The notes under the pieces: model-generated
The model's input: the letters and a program-made list of their open reading frames with translations, nothing else
The model's database searches: none
Told to the model about the DNA's origin: nothing
Part shown: piece by piece, positions 16,347 to 25,825 of the stretch
Numbering within the stretch: the stretch's first letter is position 1
Layout of the letters: each line of letters opens with the position of its first letter
Program-made: the position numbers and the translations under genes
Source of the DNA: an uncultured Eubacteriales bacterium
Lineage (GTDB): Bacteria; Bacillota; Clostridia; Christensenellales; Aristaeellaceae
Assembly: GCA_900315675.1 (NCBI GenBank)
Contig: OMZY01000001.1
Span: 613,579-677,578, forward strand
Reading direction: 5' to 3'
Length of the DNA stretch: 64,000 bases

Positions 16347-17826
16347 CGGATTCTCCTCCGTTTTCGTGCATATAAGCTTCCATTTCTTTCGCTAACGATT
16401 GCATTATTTTATCTTGAACATTTGTATAGTCACGTTGTGCGAAATCCTGAGCAGGAAGTACTTTCCCTTCCTTCTTTGAGCTTATTTTTTTTCTGCTTTC
16501 GTGGTCTAATTTGGCTTTTTCAGGAGTATTTATACCTTTTTCTTTATAATATTCAAGGATTTTTCCTAGATATGTCATAGGTTGTTTTGCTTCAACAGCA
16601 TATTTAGCAGCAGTTTTAATCATTTCTCGACTAAAACCAAGTTCATTTTCCCATTTGTTTATCATATTTCGATCAATTGAACCAACACCTCTATCATTAT
16701 TCCCCCACATCTTACGTATCTCTCTTATCAGTGCCATTTGATCGTGGAAAACATTGATATATGCGTCAACTTCTTGTGTATTATTCAAGCCTTTTTTCTT
16801 CCATGACTTCAAAAGGTCAAGAACATCGTTAATGCTTCTACCAAATCCATATCGAGCACATTCACGTGCTGCTGTAAGAATTATATCTTCAGAATATAAT
16901 AAAACCATCTCATCATATAATTCCAGATTAAGATTATTTACATCACCTCTTCCTAGTTCATGTATAACTCTTCTTAAGCCTTTTGTTCTTTCAGTGTTTT
17001 GTTCTATAGCTTCAGGTGTAGCTTCATCGCCTTTTACATTATCTTGACGCAGTCTATCCAATATACCATCAAGATATCCCATACTTGGATCGCCTTTTGC
17101 TGTTAGTTCAACAGCAGCTTCAATAGCTTCGTGACTAAAGCCCCACTCTTTTGTCCATTTTTTATATAACTGTACTTGAGCTTCGGATGGCAAATATCGT
17201 TTGCCCAATAGTTTTAAAACCTTCTTAACACCTTTATATGGTAAACCATCACGATAAAAGAACTCTTCAGCTGCATCTATAGTCTGTATTTTTTCTTCTG
17301 CCATTTTGGCTGCTGTCTTATCTGCTTCGTAAATGCTAAAATTTTTTCCTTTTATTTCAACCATATGGTTAAGAAGCATTATGATTAATTCTGTTGGTAG
17401 TTTCAGACTTTCATGCCATTCGAAGCAATTGTTTAATTCAGCCCCGTGTAATCGTCTGACTTTTCCAAATGCTTCATATATTGCATTACTAAATTCTTCA
17501 TATTCCGGATCATAGTCGTCGTCAGAAACCAGGTTCTTCTGTTTGATATTGATATACTTCCACTGGGGCGGATCGTCGCTGATCCGGCGGACGAGGCGGC
17601 GTCTTTCCCAGTAGCGGAAAGCTGCCGCCACGTCCTCTTCCGTCATATTCAGCTCGTGGCACATCCGTGCCAGGCTCATGTCTTCCTCGGGATGATAGCA
17701 GCGCATAAGACCGTACAGGTAGACCTTCACATAGTCTCCCTTGGCGTCCGGCAGGTAATCCAGGATAAACTGGTTTTCCACCGGGGTAATGTCAAACATG
17801 GCGTACCGTTCATCAAACCCGAACAT
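16339..17826 (-). CDS. DnaD-domain primosome protein
   Basis: 495 residues. The N-terminal winged-helix region (about 1-90, MTEEDVAAAFRYWERRRLV) is followed by two DnaD-type domains. The second includes WENELGFSREMIKTAAKYAVE and the typical YLGKILEYYKEKGI. Partner of the downstream helicase loader. Composition switches sharply near base 17515: the first hundred codons are GC-rich, the remaining part AT-rich and richer in asparagine and lysine. That suggests recombination or relaxed selection within the gene. Start 17826 after AGGAAGG. Confidence 0.88.
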   Translation of the reverse strand: MFGFDERYAMFDITPVENQFILDYLPDAKGDYVKVYLYGLMRCYHPEEDMSLARMCHELNMTEEDVAAAFRYWERRRLVRRISDDPPQWKYINIKQKNLVSDDDYDPEYEEFSNAIYEAFGKVRRLHGAELNNCFEWHESLKLPTELIIMLLNHMVEIKGKNFSIYEADKTAAKMAEEKIQTIDAAEEFFYRDGLPYKGVKKVLKLLGKRYLPSEAQVQLYKKWTKEWGFSHEAIEAAVELTAKGDPSMGYLDGILDRLRQDNVKGDEATPEAIEQNTERTKGLRRVIHELGRGDVNNLNLELYDEMVLLYSEDIILTAARECARYGFGRSINDVLDLLKSWKKKGLNNTQEVDAYINVFHDQMALIREIRKMWGNNDRGVGSIDRNMINKWENELGFSREMIKTAAKYAVEAKQPMTYLGKILEYYKEKGINTPEKAKLDHESRKKISSKKEGKVLPAQDFAQRDYTNVQDKIMQSLAKEMEAYMHENGGESDA

Positions 17827-17848
17827 GAGTGCTTTCCTTCCTGTCTTT

Positions 17849-19231
17849 TCAGCAGGGATGATCCTCCAGGATGGCTGCGGCCGCCTTCTTGCCTGCGCCC
17901 ATAGCCAGAATCACCGTTGCTGCGCCGGTCACGGCGTCTCCGCCGGCGTATACATTCTTTTTGCCGGTTCTGCCGTTCTCGTCGGTCTGGATGCCTCCCC
18001 ACCTTTCTGTCGGCAGGTCAGGCGTTGTTTTCTTAATCAGCGGATTCGGGCTGTTGCCGATGGCTATGATCACGGTTTCCATCGGAAGCTCGTATTCGCT
18101 GCCTTCAACCGGTACGGGACGCCTGCGTCCGCGTTCATCCGGCTCGCCCAGTTTCATTTCAATGCAGCGGATCGCTTTCACGAATCCGTTCTCGTCTCCC
18201 TCAATGGAGGTAGGCGCTGTCAGCATATGGAACTGGATACCCTCTTCTTTGGCGTGATGTACTTCTTCCGCACGTGCGGGCATTTCAGCCTCGCTCCGTC
18301 GGTAAAGAATCGTCACTTCCGCGCCGAGCCGTTTGGCGCAGCGTGCGGCGTCCATCGCCACGTTGCCGCCGCCGACGACTGCCACGTGCTTGCCGATCTT
18401 CACCGGAGTATCATGTTCCGGGAAAGTATAGGCCTTCATCAGGTTCAGCCGGGTCAGGAATTCGTTGGCGGAATATACGCCGCACAGGCTTTCTCCGGGA
18501 ATCTTCTGGAAATTCGGCAGTCCGGCGCCGCTTCCGATAAAGACCGCGTCGTTTCCTTCCTCCAGCAGTTCATCAACAGTGAAAGCTTTGCCGGCCACAG
18601 CGTTGGTGATAATCTTGACGCCAAGCTCCTTCAGGCTGCTGATTTCCCTTTCAACCAGCGCCTTTGGCAGACGGAATTCCGGAATACCGTACATCAGTAC
18701 GCCGCCCGCGGTATGCAGGGCTTCGTATACGGTAACGTCCCATCCTGCTTTGGCCAGTTCACCCGCACAGGTCAGGCCTGCGGGGCCGCTGCCGATCACT
18801 GCGGCGCGTTTGCCGCAGGGTGCCGCCTTTTCCGCGGACGCTTTGCCCTGTGCCATAGCCGTATCTGCGGCAAAACGTTCCAGCCGGCCGATACCGACAG
18901 GTTCACCCTTAATACCGCGTACGCATTTGCTTTCGCACTGGGATTCCTGCGGACAGACGCGGCCACAGATAGCCGGAAGTGCGTTCTGGGAACGGATCAC
19001 CTGATAGGCGCCGTTGAAATCCCCTTCTTTAATCTTGTCAATAAAATCCGGAATCGGGACATTCACCGGACATCCCGATACGCAGGGTGCGTTCTTGCAG
19101 TGCAGGCAGCGTTGTGCTTCCTCCACGGCAATGTCAGCGGTATATCCGAGGGCTACCTCTTTAAAATTCCCCGCCCGTACCTGCGGATCCTGCTCGGGCA
19201 TGGGATGTTTCTGAAGACTCATGTTGGCCAT
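17849..19231 (-). CDS. nfnB: NfnB/GltA: large subunit of ferredoxin-dependent NADP oxidoreductase
   Basis: 460 residues resembling the glutamate synthase small subunit. N-terminal cysteine clusters CLHCKNAPCVSGCP and CGRVCPQESQCESKC bind 4Fe-4S centres. Two dinucleotide folds follow (GSGPAGLTCAGELAKAG and VVGGGNVAMDAARCAKR). Pairing with the adjacent NfnA-like gene indicates the electron-bifurcating NfnAB enzyme, which links NADH, ferredoxin and NADPH. A stand-alone GltD role is less likely because no gltB is present. Starts one base after the nfnA stop. Confidence 0.9.
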   Translation of the reverse strand: MANMSLQKHPMPEQDPQVRAGNFKEVALGYTADIAVEEAQRCLHCKNAPCVSGCPVNVPIPDFIDKIKEGDFNGAYQVIRSQNALPAICGRVCPQESQCESKCVRGIKGEPVGIGRLERFAADTAMAQGKASAEKAAPCGKRAAVIGSGPAGLTCAGELAKAGWDVTVYEALHTAGGVLMYGIPEFRLPKALVEREISSLKELGVKIITNAVAGKAFTVDELLEEGNDAVFIGSGAGLPNFQKIPGESLCGVYSANEFLTRLNLMKAYTFPEHDTPVKIGKHVAVVGGGNVAMDAARCAKRLGAEVTILYRRSEAEMPARAEEVHHAKEEGIQFHMLTAPTSIEGDENGFVKAIRCIEMKLGEPDERGRRRPVPVEGSEYELPMETVIIAIGNSPNPLIKKTTPDLPTERWGGIQTDENGRTGKKNVYAGGDAVTGAATVILAMGAGKKAAAAILEDHPC

Positions 19232-19232
19232 T

Positions 19233-20075
19233 TTACCGTTCCTCCCCTGTCAGCCTGCAAATGTGTTTTTCTCTTGCTTTCGCCTCTTCGGGGCGGAACA
19301 TGCGTCCCCGGGCCATCGCTTCGTCGAAATCAACAAGATGTCCGTCAAAATCAGGGCCGTCAACGCAGGCAAACTTTGTTTCGCCGCCGACAGTCAGACG
19401 GCAGCCGCCGCACATGCCTGTTCCGTCGATCATGATCGGGTTCATGCTGACAATCGTCTTGATCCTGGGTTCCCGGGTCATGTCGCACACAGCCTTCATC
19501 ATCGGCAGCGGTCCGATGGCAATCACGGTATCATAATTCCTGCCCGCGTCAATCTGCTTCTGCAGGGCCTGTGTGACAAAGCCTTTATTTCCGTTGCTGC
19601 CGTCGTCTGTCATAATGATCAGATTCGTGCAGGCAGCTTCCAGTTCATCCTTCAGGATAATGAGATGTTCATTCCGGAATCCGACAATCAGATCCACTTC
19701 CGCGCCCGCGTCATGCAGTGCTTTGGCCTGCGGATAGGCAATCGCGACACCCAGGCCGCCGCCGATCACGGCGCACCGGTGAATGCCTTCCGTTTTGGTG
19801 GGCTCGCCCAGGGGTCCCACAAAGTCCAGCAGGCTGTCACCCTCGTTGAGGGAATCCAGCTTTTCAGTCGTATAGCCAACCTTCTGGAAAATAATCGTAA
19901 CCGTTCCCTTTTCCCGGTCATATCCGGCGATGGTCAGCGGGACCCGTTCACCTTCTTCATCAATCCGGAAGATGATGAATTGTCCGGGCATCGCTTTGCG
20001 GGCAACCAGGGGAGCTTCAATCTCCATCAGGGTTACCGTCTCGTTCAGAACGCGCTTTTTGACAATAGGATACAT
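19233..20075 (-). CDS. nfnA: NfnA: FAD/NAD-binding small subunit
   Basis: 280 residues. Dihydroorotate dehydrogenase electron-transfer-like fold: FAD-binding PLTIAGYD, glycine-rich GPLGEPT and NAD-binding VIGGGLGVAIAYP. The C-terminal 2Fe-2S cysteines lie in GTGMCGGCRLTV plus a downstream FACVDGP. Co-transcribed with nfnB, whose ATG lies immediately after. The alternative annotation is sulfide dehydrogenase subunit SudB. Confidence 0.9.
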   Translation of the reverse strand: MYPIVKKRVLNETVTLMEIEAPLVARKAMPGQFIIFRIDEEGERVPLTIAGYDREKGTVTIIFQKVGYTTEKLDSLNEGDSLLDFVGPLGEPTKTEGIHRCAVIGGGLGVAIAYPQAKALHDAGAEVDLIVGFRNEHLIILKDELEAACTNLIIMTDDGSNGNKGFVTQALQKQIDAGRNYDTVIAIGPLPMMKAVCDMTREPRIKTIVSMNPIMIDGTGMCGGCRLTVGGETKFACVDGPDFDGHLVDFDEAMARGRMFRPEEAKAREKHICRLTGEER

Positions 20076-20271
20076 GACTGTCCCTCCGATATATATGGAT
20101 GCAGTCTATTTTACTCTTTTCATTTTTCTTTATCAACTTTGTTTTCGCCTTTCCTTCGTATTCTTTCGGTATTCGGCAACCACAAAAAACACAATAGTTT
20201 TATATACTTTTATCTATAGTCATGTGCTTTGATTAGGAATACCGTATAATAAAAAACAGTGATAAACCATC

Positions 20272-20341
20272 TAAATTCTGCATTCTGCATTCTTAATTCT
20301 GCATTGGCGTTTCATGCTGATAAAAATCAGCATGAAACGCC
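20272..20341. repeat. Heptad tract plus perfect 16-bp hairpin upstream of fba
   Basis: AATTCTG/CATTCTG/CATTCTT/AATTCTG units (20272-20305) run into an inverted repeat with arms 20306-20321 and 20326-20341 and an AAAA loop. It lies in the divergent gap between nfnA and fba and belongs to neither a gene end nor an obvious terminator. The rest of the 338-base gap holds the fba promoter. Confidence 0.65.
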
Positions 20342-20372
20342 CTCCCCTCTTTTCTTTCAAGACTTCCTGTGG

Positions 20373-20378
20373 TATAAT
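20373..20378 (+). promoter_or_regulatory. -10 box of fba
   Basis: TATAAT 36 bases before the fba ATG; the hexamer 17 bases further upstream (TTTCTT) is weak, so only the -10 is firm. Confidence 0.45.
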
Positions 20379-20413
20379 CCCAGCTGAAATAAGACGAAGG
20401 AGGGTTCCTGTCT

Positions 20414-21352
20414 ATGCCACTCGTAACCACTACAGAAATGTTTAAGAAGGCCTATGACGGCGGCTATGCTGTCGGCGCGTTCAACGTCAACAACATGGAA
20501 ATCATCCAGGGCATTACCGAGGCTGCCGGAGAGCTGAAGGCTCCCGTCATCCTGCAGGTTTCCAAGGGTGCCCGTGCCTATGCCAACCACACCTACCTGG
20601 TGAAGCTGGTTGAAGCTGCTGTGATCGAAAACCCCGAAATCCCGATCGCTCTGCATCTGGACCATGGCGACAGCTTCGAACTCTGCAAGAGCTGCATCGA
20701 CGGCGGTTTCACTTCCGTTATGATCGACGCTTCTTCCAAGCCCTATGAAGAGAACATCGCCCTGACCCGTAAGGTTGTCGAATATGCACATGACCACGGC
20801 GTTGTGGTTGAAGCTGAACTCGGCACCCTGGCCGGCGTTGAAGACGAAGTCTCCGTCGATTCCGACAAGGCTATGTACACCCATCCCGAAGAAGTCGTTG
20901 ACTTCGCTACCCGCACCGGCTGCGACTCCCTGGCTATTGCTATCGGCACCAGCCACGGCGCCTACAAGTTCAAGCCCGGCACCAAGCCCCAGCTCCGGTT
21001 CGACGTGCTCGAAGAGTGCGCCAAGCAGCTGCCCGGCTTCCCGATCGTGCTCCACGGTTCTTCTTCCGTGCCGCAGGAATTCGTTGCCGAGATCAACAAG
21101 TACGGCGGAAACATGCCCGGTGCTATCGGCATCCCGGAGGAACAGCTCCGTCAGGCCGCTCGCAGCGCTGTCTGCAAGATCAACATCGACTCCGACATCC
21201 GTCTGGCCATGACCGCTGTGATCCGTAAGTACTTTGCTGAGCATCCGGATCACTTCGATCCCCGTCAGTACCTCAAGCCCGCCCGTCAGGCCGTCAAGGA
21301 TATGGTCGCTCATAAGATCGTTGACGTGCTCGGCTGCAACGGCAAGGCCTGA
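20414..21352 (+). CDS. fba: Class II fructose-bisphosphate aldolase
   Basis: Zinc aldolase of glycolysis, 312 residues. Metal and substrate residues lie in ALHLDHGDSFELC, VEAELGTLAG, IGTSHGAYKF and LHGSSSVP. Codons are strongly biased to C-ending forms, unlike neighbours, which fits very high expression. Own promoter and terminator. Start ATG 20414 behind AGGAGGG. Confidence 0.96.
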   Translation: MPLVTTTEMFKKAYDGGYAVGAFNVNNMEIIQGITEAAGELKAPVILQVSKGARAYANHTYLVKLVEAAVIENPEIPIALHLDHGDSFELCKSCIDGGFTSVMIDASSKPYEENIALTRKVVEYAHDHGVVVEAELGTLAGVEDEVSVDSDKAMYTHPEEVVDFATRTGCDSLAIAIGTSHGAYKFKPGTKPQLRFDVLEECAKQLPGFPIVLHGSSSVPQEFVAEINKYGGNMPGAIGIPEEQLRQAARSAVCKINIDSDIRLAMTAVIRKYFAEHPDHFDPRQYLKPARQAVKDMVAHKIVDVLGCNGKA

Positions 21353-21372
21353 TGCTTTGATTCAGGAAACAC

Positions 21373-21413
21373 AAAAGCACGCTGAAGAAATTCTTCAGCG
21401 TGCTCTTTTTATA
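21373..21413 (+). terminator. Terminator of fba
   Basis: AGCACGCTGAAG/CTTCAGCGTGCT stem with AAATT loop and CTTTTTAT tail. It ends just before the convergent VanW-family gene. Confidence 0.85.
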
Positions 21414-21421
21414 TCCTGTGT

Positions 21422-23134
21422 TTATCTCTTGGCAGACGGATCATAATAACGTTCTGCCCTGGGCTCATATTTGTCACGGTACATCTTTTTGCGGCTTGTC
21501 TCAACGCCGTTTGTGTATTCCACCAGGTAGCTGTCCACATAGCATCCGTCTTTTGCCTTGGAGACCAGATCTCTGTCTCCAACTGCTACCGGATTCAGTG
21601 TGCAGGGAATGACTTCCTCCACCGTATCAATATCATAGGTGGTGCTTCCCATATCCTTTCCGTAGATCGTAACCTCGGCAAGAAGCTTTTTCTTCTCTTT
21701 TCTGGTCGCCGGAATTGTCACCACTTTCGCAACAATGTAGATCGGTGCGTCCGATGTGTTCCGGAAGGAAAAGTCTATTTTTTTGCCTCCCCTGAATTCT
21801 GACCAGTAAACTGTCGCGTCTTTCCCGTATTCCGTATAGGATACCGAATCGGAATGGGGTCTGCGCTCAAGAATCTGCATGCCCGCGCGGACCGCTGCCT
21901 GGTAGAGCGTTGTGCTGGCCTGGCAGACGCCGCCGCCGTAGCCTTCTTCGTGCTCTCCGTACACATATTCCGTCGCGGGATAGAAACCGCGTTCCGGTGT
22001 GCGTTTGCCGACCACTTTGTTGAAACTGAAGGTTGCGTTCGGCTGGATCACGGATCCGTAGCTGTTGATATAGTCAAACGCCAGGCGGATATTGTTATTC
22101 CGGTTTTCTTCGGAATGACGGCTGATCTCTGTGGTCGCGTATCCGCGGACCTTGTAGTTCATGATCAGGTCTGCTCGGAATACTGTCGGTGTCGTAATAT
22201 CCGGAATCAGTTCAACCGTACCGCTCTCCATGGTGGATACCATCTGGTACAGCTTCTGCCGGATCGGTTCGATATCCAGGTTGCGTCCGTATTCTTCCTC
22301 GGTAATCACAAAGGGATAATCCTGGCTCGGATCAAACGCGGTCATCTCCGCGTTCACCGCTGGTTTATCAATGACTTCCTTAATCTGCAGCAGTTTCTCG
22401 TCTATGATGTGGGTATTGCCGTCCGGCTTGGCTGTATAGTCCATGTACGGCGTCTGTTCCAGCTGCAGCATGGCTGCATACCGCTGTTCCACGTCGCCTT
22501 CCTTGCCCTGCTGCCACGCACGGGCCAGTACGCTGTTCGTATCCACGCTGAAGCCCATCTTATCTGCGTTGATTTCCAGCACGTCCTGTCCGTTATAGGT
22601 CAGCTGCACCTTCCATGCGTCATGCCGCTGCTGGATCTGGCTGTTCACAGAGTTAGTGGCTTGTTCAGGCGTCATTCCGCCCAGATTGATACCGTCCACA
22701 TAAACGCCGGGGCAGAACAGGTTGTTGTAAGCTTCCACCTTATCGGTGATTTTCTTCATCCTGATCTGGTTAGTGATTGAAAAATAAGCTCCGGTGCCGA
22801 TGGCTCCGGCCATCAGGATAAGGGTAATCGCCAGGAGAACCGGATGCTTTTTCCGCTGTTTCTTCGGTTTCCCTTTGCCGCCTGCCGGAACAATATAGCC
22901 TCGCTGGCTTCCGTAGATCGGCTGCTGCCCTGTATAGAAGCTTTCATTAGGCGATGGAATCTGGCCGTTGGAATACCCGTTGGGTCCCTGCTGCCAGCCG
23001 CCAGTCTGTTGCTGGTTTCTGGGGGGAATATACCCTCTGCTGGGGCCGGCAGCGTGGCTCATCATATTGCGTGCCGCGTCTTCCACACGCTGTGGGATGT
23101 TCCCGCTGCTGTCCGCTTTTTTTCTTCCGGCCAT
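21422..23134 (-). CDS. VanW-family membrane-anchored wall protein
   Basis: 570 residues. A cytoplasmic, glycine/glutamine/proline-rich tail (about 1-95) leads into one transmembrane helix (98-120). Peptidoglycan-binding-4-like repeats follow, with NLGGMTPEQATNSVNSQI at the first. A VanW domain is centred on FSFNKVVGKRT and EGYGGGVCQASTTLYQAAV, and the tail has strands like G5 modules. VanW proteins occur in resistance clusters and widely in clostridia with a presumed wall-remodelling role. It stands upstream of nothing obviously related; ftsH precedes it on the same strand. Confidence 0.85.
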   Translation of the reverse strand: MAGRKKADSSGNIPQRVEDAARNMMSHAAGPSRGYIPPRNQQQTGGWQQGPNGYSNGQIPSPNESFYTGQQPIYGSQRGYIVPAGGKGKPKKQRKKHPVLLAITLILMAGAIGTGAYFSITNQIRMKKITDKVEAYNNLFCPGVYVDGINLGGMTPEQATNSVNSQIQQRHDAWKVQLTYNGQDVLEINADKMGFSVDTNSVLARAWQQGKEGDVEQRYAAMLQLEQTPYMDYTAKPDGNTHIIDEKLLQIKEVIDKPAVNAEMTAFDPSQDYPFVITEEEYGRNLDIEPIRQKLYQMVSTMESGTVELIPDITTPTVFRADLIMNYKVRGYATTEISRHSEENRNNNIRLAFDYINSYGSVIQPNATFSFNKVVGKRTPERGFYPATEYVYGEHEEGYGGGVCQASTTLYQAAVRAGMQILERRPHSDSVSYTEYGKDATVYWSEFRGGKKIDFSFRNTSDAPIYIVAKVVTIPATRKEKKKLLAEVTIYGKDMGSTTYDIDTVEEVIPCTLNPVAVGDRDLVSKAKDGCYVDSYLVEYTNGVETSRKKMYRDKYEPRAERYYDPSAKR

Positions 23135-23184
23135 CTGCCCGCCCCCTTTCTTCAGATTTCTTTTCTGTCTGTCCGCTTATTCCG

Positions 23185-25218
23185 TCAGTTGTTGGCTTCA
23201 GTCGCGGAAGGCTGTGCCTCGGCTGGTTCCTCCTGAACCGGAACAGCTTCTTCCTGTTCGCTGATTCTTTCGGCCTGCGCTTCTTTGCTTTCACGGATGA
23301 TTTCTTCAGCCGTTCGCGGTTTATCTTCCTTTGTCACTTCCGGAAGCTCTCCGTTTTCCATCAGTGCCACAAATTCGGCGCGGTTCAGAGTCTCCTGTTC
23401 AAGCAGGGCCTGTGTCAGCTTTTCAAGCCGGTCCTTGTTTTCTGTCAGGATCTTCTTGGCCTTCTCATAGCAGCTGGCCAGGATGGAAGCTACTTCACGG
23501 TCAATCTTGGCAGCGATTTCTTCACTGTATTCGCGGCTCTGACCGAATTCCATACCCACAAACACTTCCTGGTCGCTTCCCAGGTAGATTGTGCCGATAT
23601 TGTCGCTCATACCGAACTGTGTGACCATCTTCCGGCAGATTTCCGTGGCGCGCTTCAGGTCGCTGGAGGAACCGGTATAGATCTCTCCCAGGCCAACGTC
23701 TTCCGCGGCATGTCCGCCAAGCATCATGGTAATCTGGTCCAGCAGCTGGCTCCGGCTCATGTTGTCATGTTCCTCAGCCGGCAGGGCAAGGGTATGTCCG
23801 GCTGCCTGTCCTCTGGGCACAATGGTAATCAGGTGAACTTCGTCGCAGCCTTCCAGCATATGACCGACGATGGCATGGCCACCCTCATGGATTGCCACCA
23901 TCCGGCGGTCCTTTTCATTCACCTTGTGGCTCTTCTTCTCGGGTCCCATCTGCACCCGGGCAATGGCGTCAATCAGCAGCTGCTGATCAATCAGCTTTTT
24001 CCGGGCGCGTGCGGCCAGAATAGCCGCTTCGTTCATCACGTTTTCCAGATCAGCGCCTGTAGCATACGGCATGCGCTTGGCAATGTTGTCCAGATCCACG
24101 TTTGCGTCGAGCTTCTTGCCTTTGCTGTGAACCTTCAGGATAGCCACGCGGCCGTTCTGGTCGGGATAGTTGACGGTAACCTGCCTGTCAAAACGGCCGG
24201 GCCGCATCAGGGCCGGATCCAGGATGTCGCGGCGGTTGGTCGCAGCCATAACGATAATGCCTTCGTTGACCGCGAAACCATCCATCTCAACCAGCAGCTG
24301 GTTCAGCGTCTGTTCGCGTTCATCATGTCCGCCGCCGAGTCCGGCGCCGCGGTGTCTGCCAACCGCGTCAATTTCATCAATAAACACGATGGCGGGAGCA
24401 ACTTTTTTGGCCTGGTCAAACAGGTCGCGCACACGGCTTGCGCCTACGCCGACAAACATTTCAACAAAGTCGCTGCCGCTGATAGAGAAGAAGGGTACGC
24501 CGGCTTCACCGGCTACCGCCTTCGCCAGCAGGGTTTTACCTGTACCGGGAGGTCCTACAAGCAGCACACCCTTGGGAATTCTGGCGCCAAGTTCGGTATA
24601 GTTCCGCGGATTTTTAAGGAAGTCCACCATTTCCTGGAGTTCCTCTTTCTCTTCGTCCGCGCCGGCCACATCCGCAAATGTGATCTTGTTTTTCGTGGGA
24701 TCCTGCATACGGGCGCGGCTCTTGCCAAAGGACATCACCTTACCGCCGCCGCCCGCCTGGGAGCGGATCATCACAAACCAGATTACGCCCATGATTCCGA
24801 GCATAATCAGATACGGCAGGAAATCATACCACCACGGCACCACAACAGGTGCGCGGTATTCCAGTTCAAAGGGCAGCTGGTCAACCGTCATCTGATCCAG
24901 CGGCACATTCTTTTTGTTGGCCGTAATCTGGCGGACAGTCTCCAGGAAATCTCCGCCGATGGTGGTTTCAAAGTCATAGTTCCGGTCCGGGAAATCATCA
25001 TGTGCCACGGCAGTCGTCTTTGTCACGCCGACCAGGGAGTTGTTCCTGATTGCAACTCTGGCGACTTTTCCGTCCTTGATCATCTCCAACAGCTGGGGAT
25101 ATTCAATCCTGCGGCTTACGGTCTGGCTCAGCCCGCCGTTCAGCAGAATGGCAATCAGCAGCAGTGTGGACAGCAGGATAACATACCCGACAATCCCTCT
25201 GGATGGTTTTTTATTCAA
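23185..25218 (-). CDS. ftsH: ATP-dependent zinc metalloprotease FtsH
   Basis: Membrane-bound AAA+ protease, 677 residues. Two transmembrane helices (about 10-29 and 130-150), Walker A GPPGTGKT (222-229), Walker [12 protein letters not shown] and zinc motif HEGGH near residue 445. The second position is glycine-glycine where HEAGH is more usual, still fitting HExxH. The C-terminal tail is rich in glutamate and proline. TTG start at 25218 behind GGGGGAAT. Order tilS-hpt-ftsH is the conserved Bacillota arrangement. Confidence 0.96.
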   Translation of the reverse strand: MNKKPSRGIVGYVILLSTLLLIAILLNGGLSQTVSRRIEYPQLLEMIKDGKVARVAIRNNSLVGVTKTTAVAHDDFPDRNYDFETTIGGDFLETVRQITANKKNVPLDQMTVDQLPFELEYRAPVVVPWWYDFLPYLIMLGIMGVIWFVMIRSQAGGGGKVMSFGKSRARMQDPTKNKITFADVAGADEEKEELQEMVDFLKNPRNYTELGARIPKGVLLVGPPGTGKTLLAKAVAGEAGVPFFSISGSDFVEMFVGVGASRVRDLFDQAKKVAPAIVFIDEIDAVGRHRGAGLGGGHDEREQTLNQLLVEMDGFAVNEGIIVMAATNRRDILDPALMRPGRFDRQVTVNYPDQNGRVAILKVHSKGKKLDANVDLDNIAKRMPYATGADLENVMNEAAILAARARKKLIDQQLLIDAIARVQMGPEKKSHKVNEKDRRMVAIHEGGHAIVGHMLEGCDEVHLITIVPRGQAAGHTLALPAEEHDNMSRSQLLDQITMMLGGHAAEDVGLGEIYTGSSSDLKRATEICRKMVTQFGMSDNIGTIYLGSDQEVFVGMEFGQSREYSEEIAAKIDREVASILASCYEKAKKILTENKDRLEKLTQALLEQETLNRAEFVALMENGELPEVTKEDKPRTAEEIIRESKEAQAERISEQEEAVPVQEEPAEAQPSATEANN

Positions 25219-25241
25219 AAGAGATTCCCCCTTTTACTTAC

Positions 25242-25805
25242 TTATTTATCTCCGTATATTTTCGGAGAAAGAACGCCGATGTCCGGCAGGTTGCGGTACG
25301 TCTGGTCGTAATCCAGCCCGTAGCCTACCACAAAGGCGTCCGGAATGTCAAAGCAGACATAATCCACCTTCAGATCGGGCACCGTCCGTCTTGCTGTCTT
25401 GTCCAGCAGTGCGGCAATCCGGATGGAAGCCGCGCCCCTGTGTTCCAGCATGCTTTTCAGGTAATTCAGCGTAACGCCGGTATCCACAATATCTTCTACA
25501 ATAATAACGTCCTTGCCGACGATATCCTTGTCAAGGTCCTTCAGCACGCGGACAACACCGCTGGTTTTTGTGGCGCTGCCGTAGCTGGAGATGGCCATGA
25601 AATCGGCGGTCAGCGGCAGGTCAATCTCCCTGATCAGGTCAGAGAAGAACAGAACCGCGCCTTTTAAAATACAGACCAGCACAGGTTGTTTCCCGGCATA
25701 ATCCTTCGTAATCCGCTGTCCGAGTTCACGGACCTTCTCCGCGATTTCTTCCTTTGTTACAAGAACCCTGTCCAGGTCCCCGTAGATCTTTGCGCTTTGT
25801 TCCAT
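25242..25805 (-). CDS. hpt: Hypoxanthine phosphoribosyltransferase
   Basis: Purine salvage enzyme, 187 residues. The PRPP loop VIIVEDIVDTGVTL (about 99-112) and GAVLFFSDLIREI are diagnostic. Located between tilS and ftsH as in Bacillus and clostridia. It can recycle bases delivered by the nucleoside importer at the left of the window. Confidence 0.95.
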   Translation of the reverse strand: MEQSAKIYGDLDRVLVTKEEIAEKVRELGQRITKDYAGKQPVLVCILKGAVLFFSDLIREIDLPLTADFMAISSYGSATKTSGVVRVLKDLDKDIVGKDVIIVEDIVDTGVTLNYLKSMLEHRGAASIRIAALLDKTARRTVPDLKVDYVCFDIPDAFVVGYGLDYDQTYRNLPDIGVLSPKIYGDK

Positions 25806-25825
25806 TTGTGTTTAACCTCTCTTGT

